From the NCBI RefSeq assembly GCF_963675165.1, contig NC_087388.1, positions 3,415,047 through 3,479,046 on the forward strand: DNA of 64,000 nucleotides. Reading direction: 5' to 3'. The notes below the pieces were generated by a model, which did no database searches, had not been told where the DNA came from, and saw only the letters and a list, made by a program, of their open reading frames with translations. The stretch comes from Halichondria panicea (taxonomy: Eukaryota > Porifera > Demospongiae > Suberitida > Halichondriidae). Position numbers and translations under genes: made by a program. Shown here piece after piece: positions 23,902-33,300 of the stretch. How positions within the stretch are numbered: the first letter of the stretch is position 1; each line of letters begins with the position of its first letter.

Positions 23902-23983
23902 AATCACAAGGTTTGTATGGAATATACAGTGCATGATGCCCGAGGTTTGAATGCACTGTATATTCATACAAACCGTGTGATTG
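23902..23983. repeat. 82-bp hairpin
   Basis: AATCACAAGGTTTGTATGG... is mirrored by ...CATACAAACCGTGTGATT, with arms of about 33 bp and a short loop. It lies just outside copy I and may be a small MITE. Confidence 0.75.
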
Positions 23984-24106
23984 GTCAATAACTGTTTTCT
24001 TGCATGTTGCTATTGACAGCAATTTATTATTACATGTAGCTATTAGCCATACAAAGAGCAAGTAGAGTAGAGAAGTAGTTCTACTAGACTAGGTGTAGGC
24101 TACTCA

Positions 24107-24990
24107 ATGGACCTTAAACTTAATATTGCCCCTGAAGGGTGGTTCTCTGATGAAGAGGGTCCTTTGACAGGTCCTTTGACAAAGAAACAAAAACTTCAAC
24201 TTGAATCTCAATTTAAAACTGCCACTGAAGAAGACCTAGACAGCTACACAGAACAACAAGCACCAAAAAACACAAATTACTCTACTACTTGGGCTGTTCG
24301 CAACTTTTTAGACTGGATAAAGCAGCGGAATTTGCGTTTTCCAACTGTTCCAGTACCCAGTACCTGAAGCGCTCCTAACATCTGGCACTGCCGAACAATT
24401 GGACCGTTGGTTGTCTTTTTATGTACTGGAAACCCGAAATAACAAAGGGGAAAACCTTATCCTCCAAAAACCCTTTACCAGCTACTTACTGTGTGGGCTG
24501 CTTCGAATAAAAAACAGTCTGAACTCCATGTTCAAAAATATGTGTGCTGAAGCTGGTGTATCAGGGCACAAAACAAATCACAGCTTGCGTGCGACTGGTG
24601 CATCAGAGCTTTTTGAAGCTGGAGTTCCTGAAAAGATCATCAAAGAGAGGACGGGACACAGGTCACTGGAAGCTCTGTGTTTATACGAAAGAACCACAAG
24701 AGATCAACACCAAGCTGTTTCAGTCATTTTTGTCATCGTCACAAAAGACATCATTCAAGGATGCCCTCATCTCAATCACAGTGGATGAAATCTCTTCCCA
24801 AAATGTGCACTGACAGCAAGGAGCAAGCAGCAAGCAGCTCTGAAGCAATCCCGAACAATGTGTTTCAAAACTGCAATGTGAATTATGTACAACCTTCTAT
24901 ACAACCACCACAAACAGTAGCTGTTAATGCAGAGCTAGACTCTCTGCTTGATTTCGTTGCTGAAGACGTGCTTCCATTAATTTATGGTAT
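24107..24990 (+). pseudogene. Tyrosine recombinase (DUF3504/Crypton-like), broken
   Basis: Starts MDLKLNIAPEGWFSDEE. TWAVRNFLDWIKQRN is the usual N-terminal arm-binding segment. The catalytic end has NHSLRATGASELFEAG (H-x-x-R) and GHRSLEALCLYER (His and nucleophile Tyr). A 7-bp duplication (CCAGTAC, near 24350) breaks the frame; without it the two parts would read continuously through the duplication point. The core between about 24450 and 24550 is shorter than in full-length relatives, so part is deleted. A further shift occurs near 24720. A possible donor at 24988 and acceptor at 25137 suggest one more exon. Such genes come from Crypton-type elements. Confidence 0.75.
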
Positions 24991-25159
24991 GCACATACTG
25001 CTTATTATTTCATGCTGCTTATTATTTAAGTCATGCTTAATCATTTTCTTTGTTTATTTTCCTTATCACACAATCATGTTAAATATGTATTTAAACATCC
25101 ATTGTACATCTGTATTAACATTTTCCCTAACCACAGGGATCTGCCCAATCATTCCTATG

Positions 25160-25213
25160 TACAGCAGATTGCAGTTAACTTGCCTGCAGACTTTGGCAGC
25201 CGGTTGTATAAAC
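25160..25213 (+). repeat. Inverted flank of copy II, left
   Basis: The stretch containing AGTTAACTTGCCTGCAGAC is mirrored at 27588-27640 outside the right end of copy II. A neighbouring block (25096-25145) recurs in direct orientation at 27653-27702. Confidence 0.8.
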
Positions 25214-25375
25214 AATAGTAAATCTGTAGTAAACATACATTCCAACAATACCACTGAGAGGAATTATTGCCTCTTTTAGAAGCCGCGGCTAATATATACT
25301 GGTTCAAATTTCTCAGTATATAGTCCATGCAGCAGTGCAGTGCAGTAGCAGTACAAGTACAGTACAATACTAAGG

Positions 25376-26362
25376 ATGTCTTGTGAACCTGGAAGAACAA
25401 AAGCAAAAGCTTACCACTCAGACCTCAGATGGCGAATGGTGTATCAAAGAAAGGTACTTGACATCTCAACAAAGAAAATCAGTGAAAACCTTTGTGTTGA
25501 TCCTTCGACTGTGCAAAGGATTGTAAATCTATTTGATACCAGTGGCTCAGTCGAGAAGAAAATTCATATATCGAACGCTGTAAGAAAAATAAGCAGAGCA
25601 GACCAGCTTCACATCCTTGAGCTTGTTATAGAGAAACCTAGCATATACCTCCATGAGCTAAAACTTGAACTGCAAGCAAGAGGTACGCATGTTGATGAGT
25701 CAACTATATGCAGGTTTCTGTACCAATCTCGCTTTAGCAGGAAAAAGATGAGGATGATTGCCATTCAACAGAGCGAAGAATTAAGATCCCGATATGTAGC
25801 TGAGGTTTCATTGTATGATCCTGATATGCTAGTGTTCTTGGATGAAACTGGGAGTGACAGGAATACCGCCATGAGAAAATTTGGCTACAGTCTTAGAGGT
25901 CTTCGCTGTTGCTGTACCAAACTATTAGCAAGAGGGAAAAGGGTTTCTGCTATTGCTGCACTTTCATCTGTTGGAATCTTAGATGTGCAGTTTCTCAAGG
26001 GTAGTGTTAATGGAGAGATCTATGCCGACTTTATTGAATTGTCTGTTTTGCCTCATTTGCTACCCTTTGATGGTGTGAACCCAAACAGCATTGTAGTGAT
26101 GGATAATGCTTCCATACATTATAATGAAAGAGTCAGGCGTCTGATATCAAGCGTTGGAGCATTACTTGTGTTCCTTCCGCCATACTCTCCAGATCTCAAT
26201 CCCATTGAGGAGTCATTTTCAGCAGTGAAATCATTTCTTAGAGCGAATGAAGAACTAGCCTCTTCTTCCAAGGACATAGAGGACATACTTCTTAGAGGAT
26301 TTGCTAGCATAACCTCAGAAGACTGCTATGGCTGGTACTCTCATTCAGGTTATTACAATTAA
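25376..26362 (+). CDS. IS630/Tc1-like DD34E transposase, intact
   Basis: 328 aa, one exon, ATG start, 97 bp inside the left terminus. The N-terminal helix-turn-helix region is residues 13-56 (SDLRWRMVYQ ... VDPSTVQRIVNLF), and a second helical domain covers about 75-130. The catalytic core has Asp156 (FLDETG), Asp243 (VVMDNASIHY) and Glu278 (PPYSPDLNPIEESF), with 34 residues between the second Asp and the Glu, as in DD34E Tc1/IS630 enzymes. No frameshift or stop. It would excise and insert the element at TA. The length is normal for the family. The frame stays open although neighbours are riddled with small duplications, so it is young or was kept by selection. Confidence 0.95.
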   Translation: MSCEPGRTKAKAYHSDLRWRMVYQRKVLDISTKKISENLCVDPSTVQRIVNLFDTSGSVEKKIHISNAVRKISRADQLHILELVIEKPSIYLHELKLELQARGTHVDESTICRFLYQSRFSRKKMRMIAIQQSEELRSRYVAEVSLYDPDMLVFLDETGSDRNTAMRKFGYSLRGLRCCCTKLLARGKRVSAIAALSSVGILDVQFLKGSVNGEIYADFIELSVLPHLLPFDGVNPNSIVVMDNASIHYNERVRRLISSVGALLVFLPPYSPDLNPIEESFSAVKSFLRANEELASSSKDIEDILLRGFASITSEDCYGWYSHSGYYN

Positions 26363-26448
26363 CAAGTCAATCAGATATTAAACAATGTCACATTATTATT
26401 ATTATAATGTCATACATGTCTTTATTGTGTTCCATAATTAATATTTCC

Positions 26449-27488
26449 TTACTTAAGTTCACGTAATGTTGTTAAGATAGTATATTTTTCAGCTTGAAAC
26501 TCATCAATACTTAGAACATTTTCATCTCGAAGGTTCTGAATCTCCTTGAGTTGTTTGAGGTACTGGGACCGTAGCTGTACTTTTTTACCAGGTGACATCC
26601 CAAGTGTACTACATGATGCAGCAGCAGTAACACTGGGGTTTACGTCAGGAGATGATGGCCTTAAAGCTTTCACGATAGCAACAGCAGCATTAGCCAGAGT
26701 ATCAACTACATCATGTTTGCCTTTACGAGAAACTTTCCCTCTAATCATAGGGATATTTGGAGGAGTATCTTTGTCTTTCCATTGATGATTTTTAATCATT
26801 CTCGCCCAGATTCTGTAGTCACCATAGTCATATTTGTCTCCATGAATATTTTGTAATTCATGAACGTGTTCTTGAAGCTCTGCTTCTTCTCCAGAAGCAC
26901 TGCTAGCAGCACGTTTAGGCACACTCTCCGTTTCAGCATCGTCTTGTTTTCGCTTACGACCAAAAGTTGATGTAACCTGCACTTGTCCATCACACCACAG
27001 CAAGATCTCTTTGTCACCAGCATTTGTGTACATGGCTTTTAAATCTTCTTCCGATAAAATCCAGCTCTTTACTTGAGGACGTCCATGGAAGTACCCAACA
27101 TTAAACTCATCTATTGCAGATGCAGGAGGGACATACTTACTGAGAGTACTGATAAGCTTTTGTTTCAGTTCAAGTATCGACAAAAACTTGTTAGAGATAC
27201 CATGCCAATCAACTACAATCGAGTCCTTCTTTAACTTTTGGTTAATAATTCGAACACGGTACTTCAAGTCGTCCTACAAAATACAATAAAGAGAAAATTA
27301 CATGCCATGCATGCAGGTTGCAACATACTTTTCTTTTTAAAGCACACCAGTAATTAATACCTGTCTAGGCTGATGACTGGTCACAGGTAGCTGTTCTGGA
27401 GACCACTGATACTCCGGCCAAACAGATACTCCGGCCAAACATTACCATATGAGTAGGCATACTGTCCCATGGGGTGTTGTGGGTCCAT
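26449..27488 (-). CDS. Accessory protein, PB1-like/SHOCT-like (copy II)
   Basis: Two exons. Exon 1 starts at ATG 27488 (MDPQHPMGQYAYSYGN) and ends at 27361 before GTATTAATT. Exon 2 runs 27273-26449 after TTTTGTAG and joins in phase. Exon 2 contains a PB1/ubiquitin-like region (YRVRIIN ... ELKQKLISTL ... FNVGYFHGRP ... SEEDLKAMY ... LLWCDG), a basic stretch (GRKRKQD), the central motif DYRIWARMIKNH..KDTPPNIPM, and a C-terminal helical region (SPGKKVQLRSQYLKQLKEIQ ... LSIDEFQAEKYTIL) like SHOCT. Exon 1 holds a 17-bp tandem duplication (27408-27441) that shifts its frame; exon 2 is fully open (274 aa). It is the partner of the transposase; its biochemical role is unknown. Confidence 0.8.
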
Positions 27489-27587
27489 TTTTGTGTCCTT
27501 GTTAAAATTAAAAACTTTAGCTAGTTGAACTTTCACCTTTGATCAGGTGAGGCTATTTATTAGCCGCGGCGTCTAAACGAGGCAGTT

Positions 27588-27740
27588 TACATAACCGTCT
27601 GCCAAAGTCTACAGGCAAGTTAACTGCAATCTGCTGTAATAGCAGGTGAAAAACATCCATTGTACATCTGTATTAACATTTTCCCTAACCACAGGGATCT
27701 GTATATGATTCCCAATCATTCCTACGTAATAGCAGGTTCT
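27588..27740. repeat. Rearranged flank of copy II, right
   Basis: 27588-27640 is the reverse complement of 25160-25213, while 27653-27702 repeats 25096-25145 in direct orientation. A single insertion event does not give this pattern; template switching or two events are needed. Confidence 0.75.
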
Positions 27741-27944
27741 GTATCACAGTTATAAACCATTGTATACCTTAGCAACCAAATAGCAACGGGCAAGAAGAGT
27801 CATTTAAATGCACATACATGTACATAATACAGTGTTAATGTCAGTAGCCCACGTCAGAATAATGTACATGTACATACACACATAACATACACATAATTAC
27901 ATGTATTGCTATGTTTAACGGGTACCTCCTCTCAGTTGATTTGC

Positions 27945-28225
27945 ATGAGGATGAGGGACAATATTGTTCAGAAGCTCGGTATGGCAGGGTCTAGCCCAAC
28001 ATCTGTTATGAGGTCGTACGTTATGAGGTCGTACGTAAAACATTTATCGATGAGGACTTTGCATTCGTTGTGGCAGTCTTGTTGGAGAAGAACATCAAGG
28101 CTCGACGCATAGTTGTCTACTGCTTAAGTACACTCTGCTGGCTACTACCCTCCAGGAGCTGAACAGATCAGTGATAACAGAATGTTCGGGATGTTTCACT
28201 CCTGTACTGACGAACACAACAAAGC
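27945..28225 (+). pseudogene. RecQ-like helicase fragment
   Basis: Translation gives PNICYEVVR, then (after a 15-bp tandem duplication at 28006-28035) KTFIDEDFAF and RRIVVYC, and in a second frame YYPPGAEQISDNRMFGMFHS. These match the start of the second RecA-like domain of RecQ-type helicases (RPNI-Y-V, K-IV-C, SDNRLFGMFHS). No upstream helicase motifs (Walker A, DEAD box) are present. It is a truncated gene copy, probably carried or retrocopied by a transposon. Confidence 0.6.
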
Positions 28226-29325
28226 CTGATCTCAAGAGTATCTTGAGAACACGAAGTGTAGGAGATTCGTGCTGCTGAAGTATTTTGATCCAGCTGTTTG
28301 TTGCCTGGAACATAGAGTCTTGTGACAAGACTGTCGATCCGTTGCTAAGTGAAAATGATGGATGAAAATGATGGGGGTAAGTGATGTACAGGGTATTACC
28401 TCCAGCTTGTTCCAGCTTGTATATCATCAAGTCTCATCAAGTCGCACTATACACGTCTGCATCTGAATCAAAAATATCTGAGGCCATCAAGTCCGTACGT
28501 GGCACCATACACGTCCTCATCCTCGGTGTCTGAGTCAATTCTCATAGCGGTTTCGCTCCTTGTGTACTCCCTATTGATCCATGTGCTAATTGTGCTAATT
28601 GATGCAGGGGTCTGGGGAGAATTTGGGGAACATTCTGTGAGACCGGTTCACAATTCTGAAGCACGTCCTTCTCATCTGGAGATTCGATGAAGAGACGATA
28701 CGGACCGTGCTGCCAGCACGCTGGCAGAGTTGGCACCCATGTTCGAGACGATGTTCTTGTAAAGCTGCTCATTGTGGAGATCACATGGGATGTTCCGTCC
28801 TAGGCCGCCATGAGTGTTGGTCAGCTGATGAGAGCCTAAGTGCCTCTAGTTCTTCGGAGCTTCTTCGGAGCATTAAAATCTTCCACAGCCTAATAACACG
28901 CCCTTCTTTCCAACACGCCCTTCTTTCCTTCTTTCCAGGCATCCACAAACAGCAGTACTAAGGAGGCGAAATGACATAGCACTCGAGCATATTTATTTCC
29001 ACTGTCTATCACAGGGATCACTGTGAACTCTGTCTGGGCCACACTACTCAGCTACCTTTTTGTCCTTGATCTCATCATCGGGTCCTATGGTGTATGTTAA
29101 TGTAAGTATTATTTTATCGGTATGCTGTGTAAGCAATAATTATGTTACCTTCAATGTCAAATCCTGCTGTCGACTTTGAGGAAGGCAGCTTGACATGTGT
29201 GCATGTCATTCTTCGGTTTCTTCGCCTTGGAGTGAGTAAAAATACTGTCCTTGGCTGTCCTTGTGCAGAGATGAGCAGAGATGAGCTACATGTAAAAAGG
29301 TAACATATATAATACTTCATGTACA
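28226..29325. other. No gene supported
   Basis: Short frames only. A plus-strand stretch 29145-29300 reads MSNPAVDFEEG ... LRFLRLGVSKNTV and ends at an AAAAAGGTAACAT donor-like site, so it could be an exon of an unidentified gene. Tandem duplications occur at about 28850-28870 and 28900-28935. Confidence 0.35.
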
Positions 29326-29725
29326 CTCAGATATATTAAGGACTGGGACCTTCAATTATTGCTGAATCAGCTAAAATGCAGCCACGCCCACGATTTTTAA
29401 TATGTTTTGTGTGTAAAAATTCTGGATAGCTACTTGTCTTTTTTAGTTCTAAAAACGGTGTTCTAAACCTTCCTTTTAGCTCTTAATTCTTAGTGTAGTT
29501 AAAGGCTTATGCCCAGCTGGGAGGGAGCATCGTGTTCTATTTAGAGTAAGTTATTAGCCTGTAAAAGTATAAATGTCACTTATTGTCAGCTGTAAGACTA
29601 AGTTTTGTGCAAAATCTCACCTTTGGTGGCTCCCTCCCAGCAGATATGGCCTTTGAACTACCTACTACACTAAGAATTAAGAGCTAAAAGGAAGGACCGT
29701 TTTTAGAACTAAAAAAGACTAGAGC
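29326..29725. repeat. Hairpin element with AGGACTGGGACC end
   Basis: The left end, ACTCAG...TAAGGACTGGGACCTTCAA, is the same terminus as the MITE in gypsy element 1. Inside, the arm from 29445 (containing AGTTCTAAAAACGG) is mirrored near 29660-29720 and encloses a stem of about 60 bp. The matching right terminus is missing. Confidence 0.65.
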
Positions 29726-29990
29726 ACTCCCTCGGCTGGTGACATGATTATAAAGAAACCAGAAGAGTGGTGCATGTAGTGATGTATGACTGAGCTGAGC
29801 TGTCTAGCACAGCAACTCAGGAGCTAAACCAGACTGGAGACATGCTGAAACATTGAGAACAGAGTTTTAGTGGTACATGAGTCTAGGATCACAGCAAAGA
29901 AGCCTAGAGTCCTAGAGTCTCAGAGAAGTATGACTCTTGGGATCCCAGAGTCAGCTAAAGAGCAACAAACAAGTCACAATTCTAGCTTTC
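29722..29990 (-). repeat. Dispersed repeat, second copy
   Basis: Reverse-complement relative of 1263-1485; see there. Confidence 0.6.
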
Positions 29991-30114
29991 TGCCTCGAAT
30001 AAAGGCCGCGTGTATAGTGTTAGCTAGCTAGCGCAAGTTCTACACAGAAAATGCACAGAGTGAGTACATGTACACAAAAGATGCACGCACATAGGGAGTA
30101 CACATAGGGAGTAC

Positions 30115-30370
30115 TGTGATAGACTGATAGGCTAGACTAGCAACAGCCTATATTTTAAGTGTCTATCGGTTGAGAACTCTCATGATCATTTTAATAAAAT
30201 CAATAAATTGAGAGAACTGACAAAAAAACACATGTGACTCAGACTTATCTGAGATCCACAGTCTAAAAATAGAGTCTATAAATATAGATATGTACATTCC
30301 ATTATATCTGTACATTCCATTACATCTGTACATACTTAAAATCAGATTTTTTTCTCATTAGTCCATCACA
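30115..30370 (-). repeat. 3' LTR of element 2
   Basis: 256 bp, TGTGATAGACTGATAGG...CATTAGTCCATCACA. On the minus strand the purine-rich GGTGGAGGAA (30371-30380) directly precedes it and is the likely polypurine tract. Confidence 0.95.
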
Positions 30371-30391
30371 TTCCTCCACCGTTCTCCAGCG

Positions 30392-33300
30392 TCAAATAGG
30401 GTTTGGCGCACGAGACAGTGCATCTGCATTACTGTTGTCGACTCCCTTTCGATGCACTACTTCAAATCTGTAGGGCTGTAGAGACAAGCTCCATCGTGTG
30501 AGTCTTGAGTTCTTATCTTTCAGCTGATTCAACCACATGAGAGCGCGATGATCGGTTTGTATTGTAAATGGTCGGCCAAGTAAGTACACTTGGAATGCGG
30601 CTACTCCTGCTTTAATTGCCAGGCATTCTTTTTCGATCACTGAGTACCGTTCTTCACGAGGTAAGAGTTTCTTGCTATAGTATGCCACTGGGCGATCCAT
30701 TCCAGTTCCATCTAGCTGGCTGAGTACTGCGCCAATTCCCCTGTCCGAAGCATCTGTTTGCAAAATAAACTGTTGAGTAAAATCTGGGCTTGCAAGGATC
30801 GGTGAGGTTGACAACAGAGTCTTTAGCTTTTGGAAAGCTTGCTCACAAGTGTCAGTCCAGATAACGTCGCTGGGTGCAGCCTTCCTTGTCAAATCGGTCA
30901 AAGGTGAGGCTATATCGGCATACTGAGGGATAAAACGCCTGTAGTAACCCGATAGTCCCAGAAAGGTTCGGACCTGCTTCTTAGTAACTGGTACTGGGAA
31001 TTCTCGTACTGCTTGTACTTTTGTTGAGCCTGGCTGGACCACTCCACCACCTACTATATGTCCGAGGTACGTACAGTACTTTGCTCCAAACTGTGACTTC
31101 TTTGCTTTGACTGTTAATCCTGCTTTCCTGAGTCGTTGGAGAGTAGTTCGAACGTGTTCCAGGTGCTTCTCCCACGTTTCGCTGAATATTATCACATCAT
31201 CAAGATAAGTTGCTGTGAAATCACTGAGACCAGCTATCACACGATCCATCAATCTTTGGAAAGTCGCTGGGGCACCTTGTAGTCCAAATGGCATCACCTT
31301 GAATTGAAACAAACCAAACGGTGTGACAAAAGCCGTTTTGGGTCGATCTTCAACAGCGACAGGTACTTGCCAGTAACCTTTAGTGAGGTCCAGAGTTGAG
31401 ATATAGTGTGACCGTCCAAGTCCGTCAATTAGATCATCTATCCTGGGCATGGGATAGGCATCGGCTTGTGATTGACAATTGAGTTTCCGATAGTCCACAC
31501 AAATTCTTAGCGATTTGTCTTTTTTGGTCACCAACACAATTGGGGAACCATAAGCACTTGAGGATGGTTCTATGATACCTTGCTCGAGCATCTCGCCAAT
31601 TTCTTCTCTGACTGCATCTCTGTGAGCATGTGGTATCCTGTAAGGTGGTAAACGAATGGGGCGAGCATCTCCAGTGATTATTCTGTGTTCCGTTAACGAA
31701 GTGCGTCCTGGTTGGTTTTTGAATACATCTTGGTATTTGTCCAGTAGACTCTGCAATTGGGCTCTCTGAGGGGTGTCAACCCGCTTGTCAATCGGTATTT
31801 GGGTACTGTTATCGTCTGTCCACGTAGGTATATCTTCATCCACATAATCAGCTTCAATTTCTTCTGCTATATAGCCAGTATTGGTGGGTACATACCACTG
31901 TTTCAACATGTTAACGTGAAATATTCTTCTTTTTTTCCGTCGATCGTACATGTGGATCAGGTAGTCCACCTTGCCAATTGGTTTGACCACTTCATACGGT
32001 CCTTGCCATTGGGCGAGCAACTTGTTGCTAGATGTTGGCAATAGTACTAATACTTGATCCCCTTGGTGGAATTCTCTTTGTCGGGAATTTTGGTCATACC
32101 ACGTCTTTTGAATCTGTTTTGCTATATCCAGATTCACTTTTACCACTTGTGTCGCTCGTTCGAGTCGATCTCGCATCTTCATGATGTAGGAGATTATGCT
32201 CACACTATCGCATTTGTCAGTCTGCCAAGCTTCTCGGACGATATCGAGTGGTCCGCGAACACTTCGGCCATACAGTAGCTCGAATGGAGAAAAGCCTGTG
32301 GACGATTGTGGTACTTCACGATATGCAAATAGTAAATATGGGATTACTTTGTCCCAGTCTTTTCCTTCATCCTTTGTTGCCTTTCTGAGCATTCTTTTCA
32401 AAGTTTGATTAAATCTTTCTACTAGGCCATCAGTTTGGGGATGGTATGGTGTGGTACGAATGGGGTGTACATGGAGCATCCGATAAATCTCCGTTAGAAG
32501 TGTTGAAGTAAAATTACTTCCTTGGTCAGTCAGTATTTCCTCTGGTATTCCAACTCGTGAGAACAGTGTCATCAGCTGTTCGGCTATGTGTGGGGCATCG
32601 ATGCTTTTGAGTGGTATAGCCTCAGGGTATCGGGTCGCGTAATCACATATAACCAGAATATAGCGTTTGCCCGAATTGCTTCTTGGGAGTGGACCAACAA
32701 TGTCCATCGCTATTCTCTTGAAGGGCTCCTGAATAGTTGGGAGTGGGATGAGCGGTGCTCGTTTGGTTCTGCTTTGTGTAGATTTTTGGCATGTGAGACA
32801 TCCTTTGCAGTACTTGGCTACATCTTGATATAAGGTAGGCCAGTAAAATCGTTGCAGAATTCTCCTTGCAGTCTTCTCTTTGCCCATGTGGCCTGCTAAA
32901 GGTACGCTGTGGGCCAATTTCAGTACTTCTTCTCGGCAATGCCTTGGGAGTACCAGTTGCTCCACTTCCACTCCGTCCGCCCCTTGTTTGGGGGGTATCC
33001 ACCTGCGATAGAGTAGGCCATCATTTTGATAGAACCCTACCCCTGCTGTTGATGGGCTGCCTTCAGCTGCCTCGACACACTGTTTTAAGGTATCATCCTT
33101 TTGCTGCAATTCTTTGAATTTAGAAAGTGAAATGTCCAATGGGTGCAATTCCGACTGCATATTTTTGCATTTTTCGAAATGTTTTGCTCGCTGTTGGCGT
33201 TTCTCCTTTCTTGTGAGCGTCTCTCTGTTTCGACTTGGGATAAACAGTTCATCCTCCAAATCTTGAAAGGGCACGTCACTTAAGTTCTCGTTGTCAATAA

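Larger units (their letters stand above)
25279..27573. mobile_element. Two-gene IS630-like transposon, copy II (best preserved)
   Basis: 2295 bp flanked by TA (25277-25278 and 27574-27575). Terminal inverted repeats are GAAGCCGCGGCTAATA at the left and GACGCCGCGGCTAATA (inverse) at the right, with one mismatch in 16. It holds an intact transposase (plus) and a convergent accessory gene (minus) with an 86-bp gap. This copy defines the element: TA target site, GC-rich palindromic termini, two genes tail to tail. Confidence 0.85.

Noticed and set aside
28542-28784. 80-codon minus-strand frame next to the RecQ-like fragment
   Set aside because: Does not continue the helicase on either strand and has no motif.
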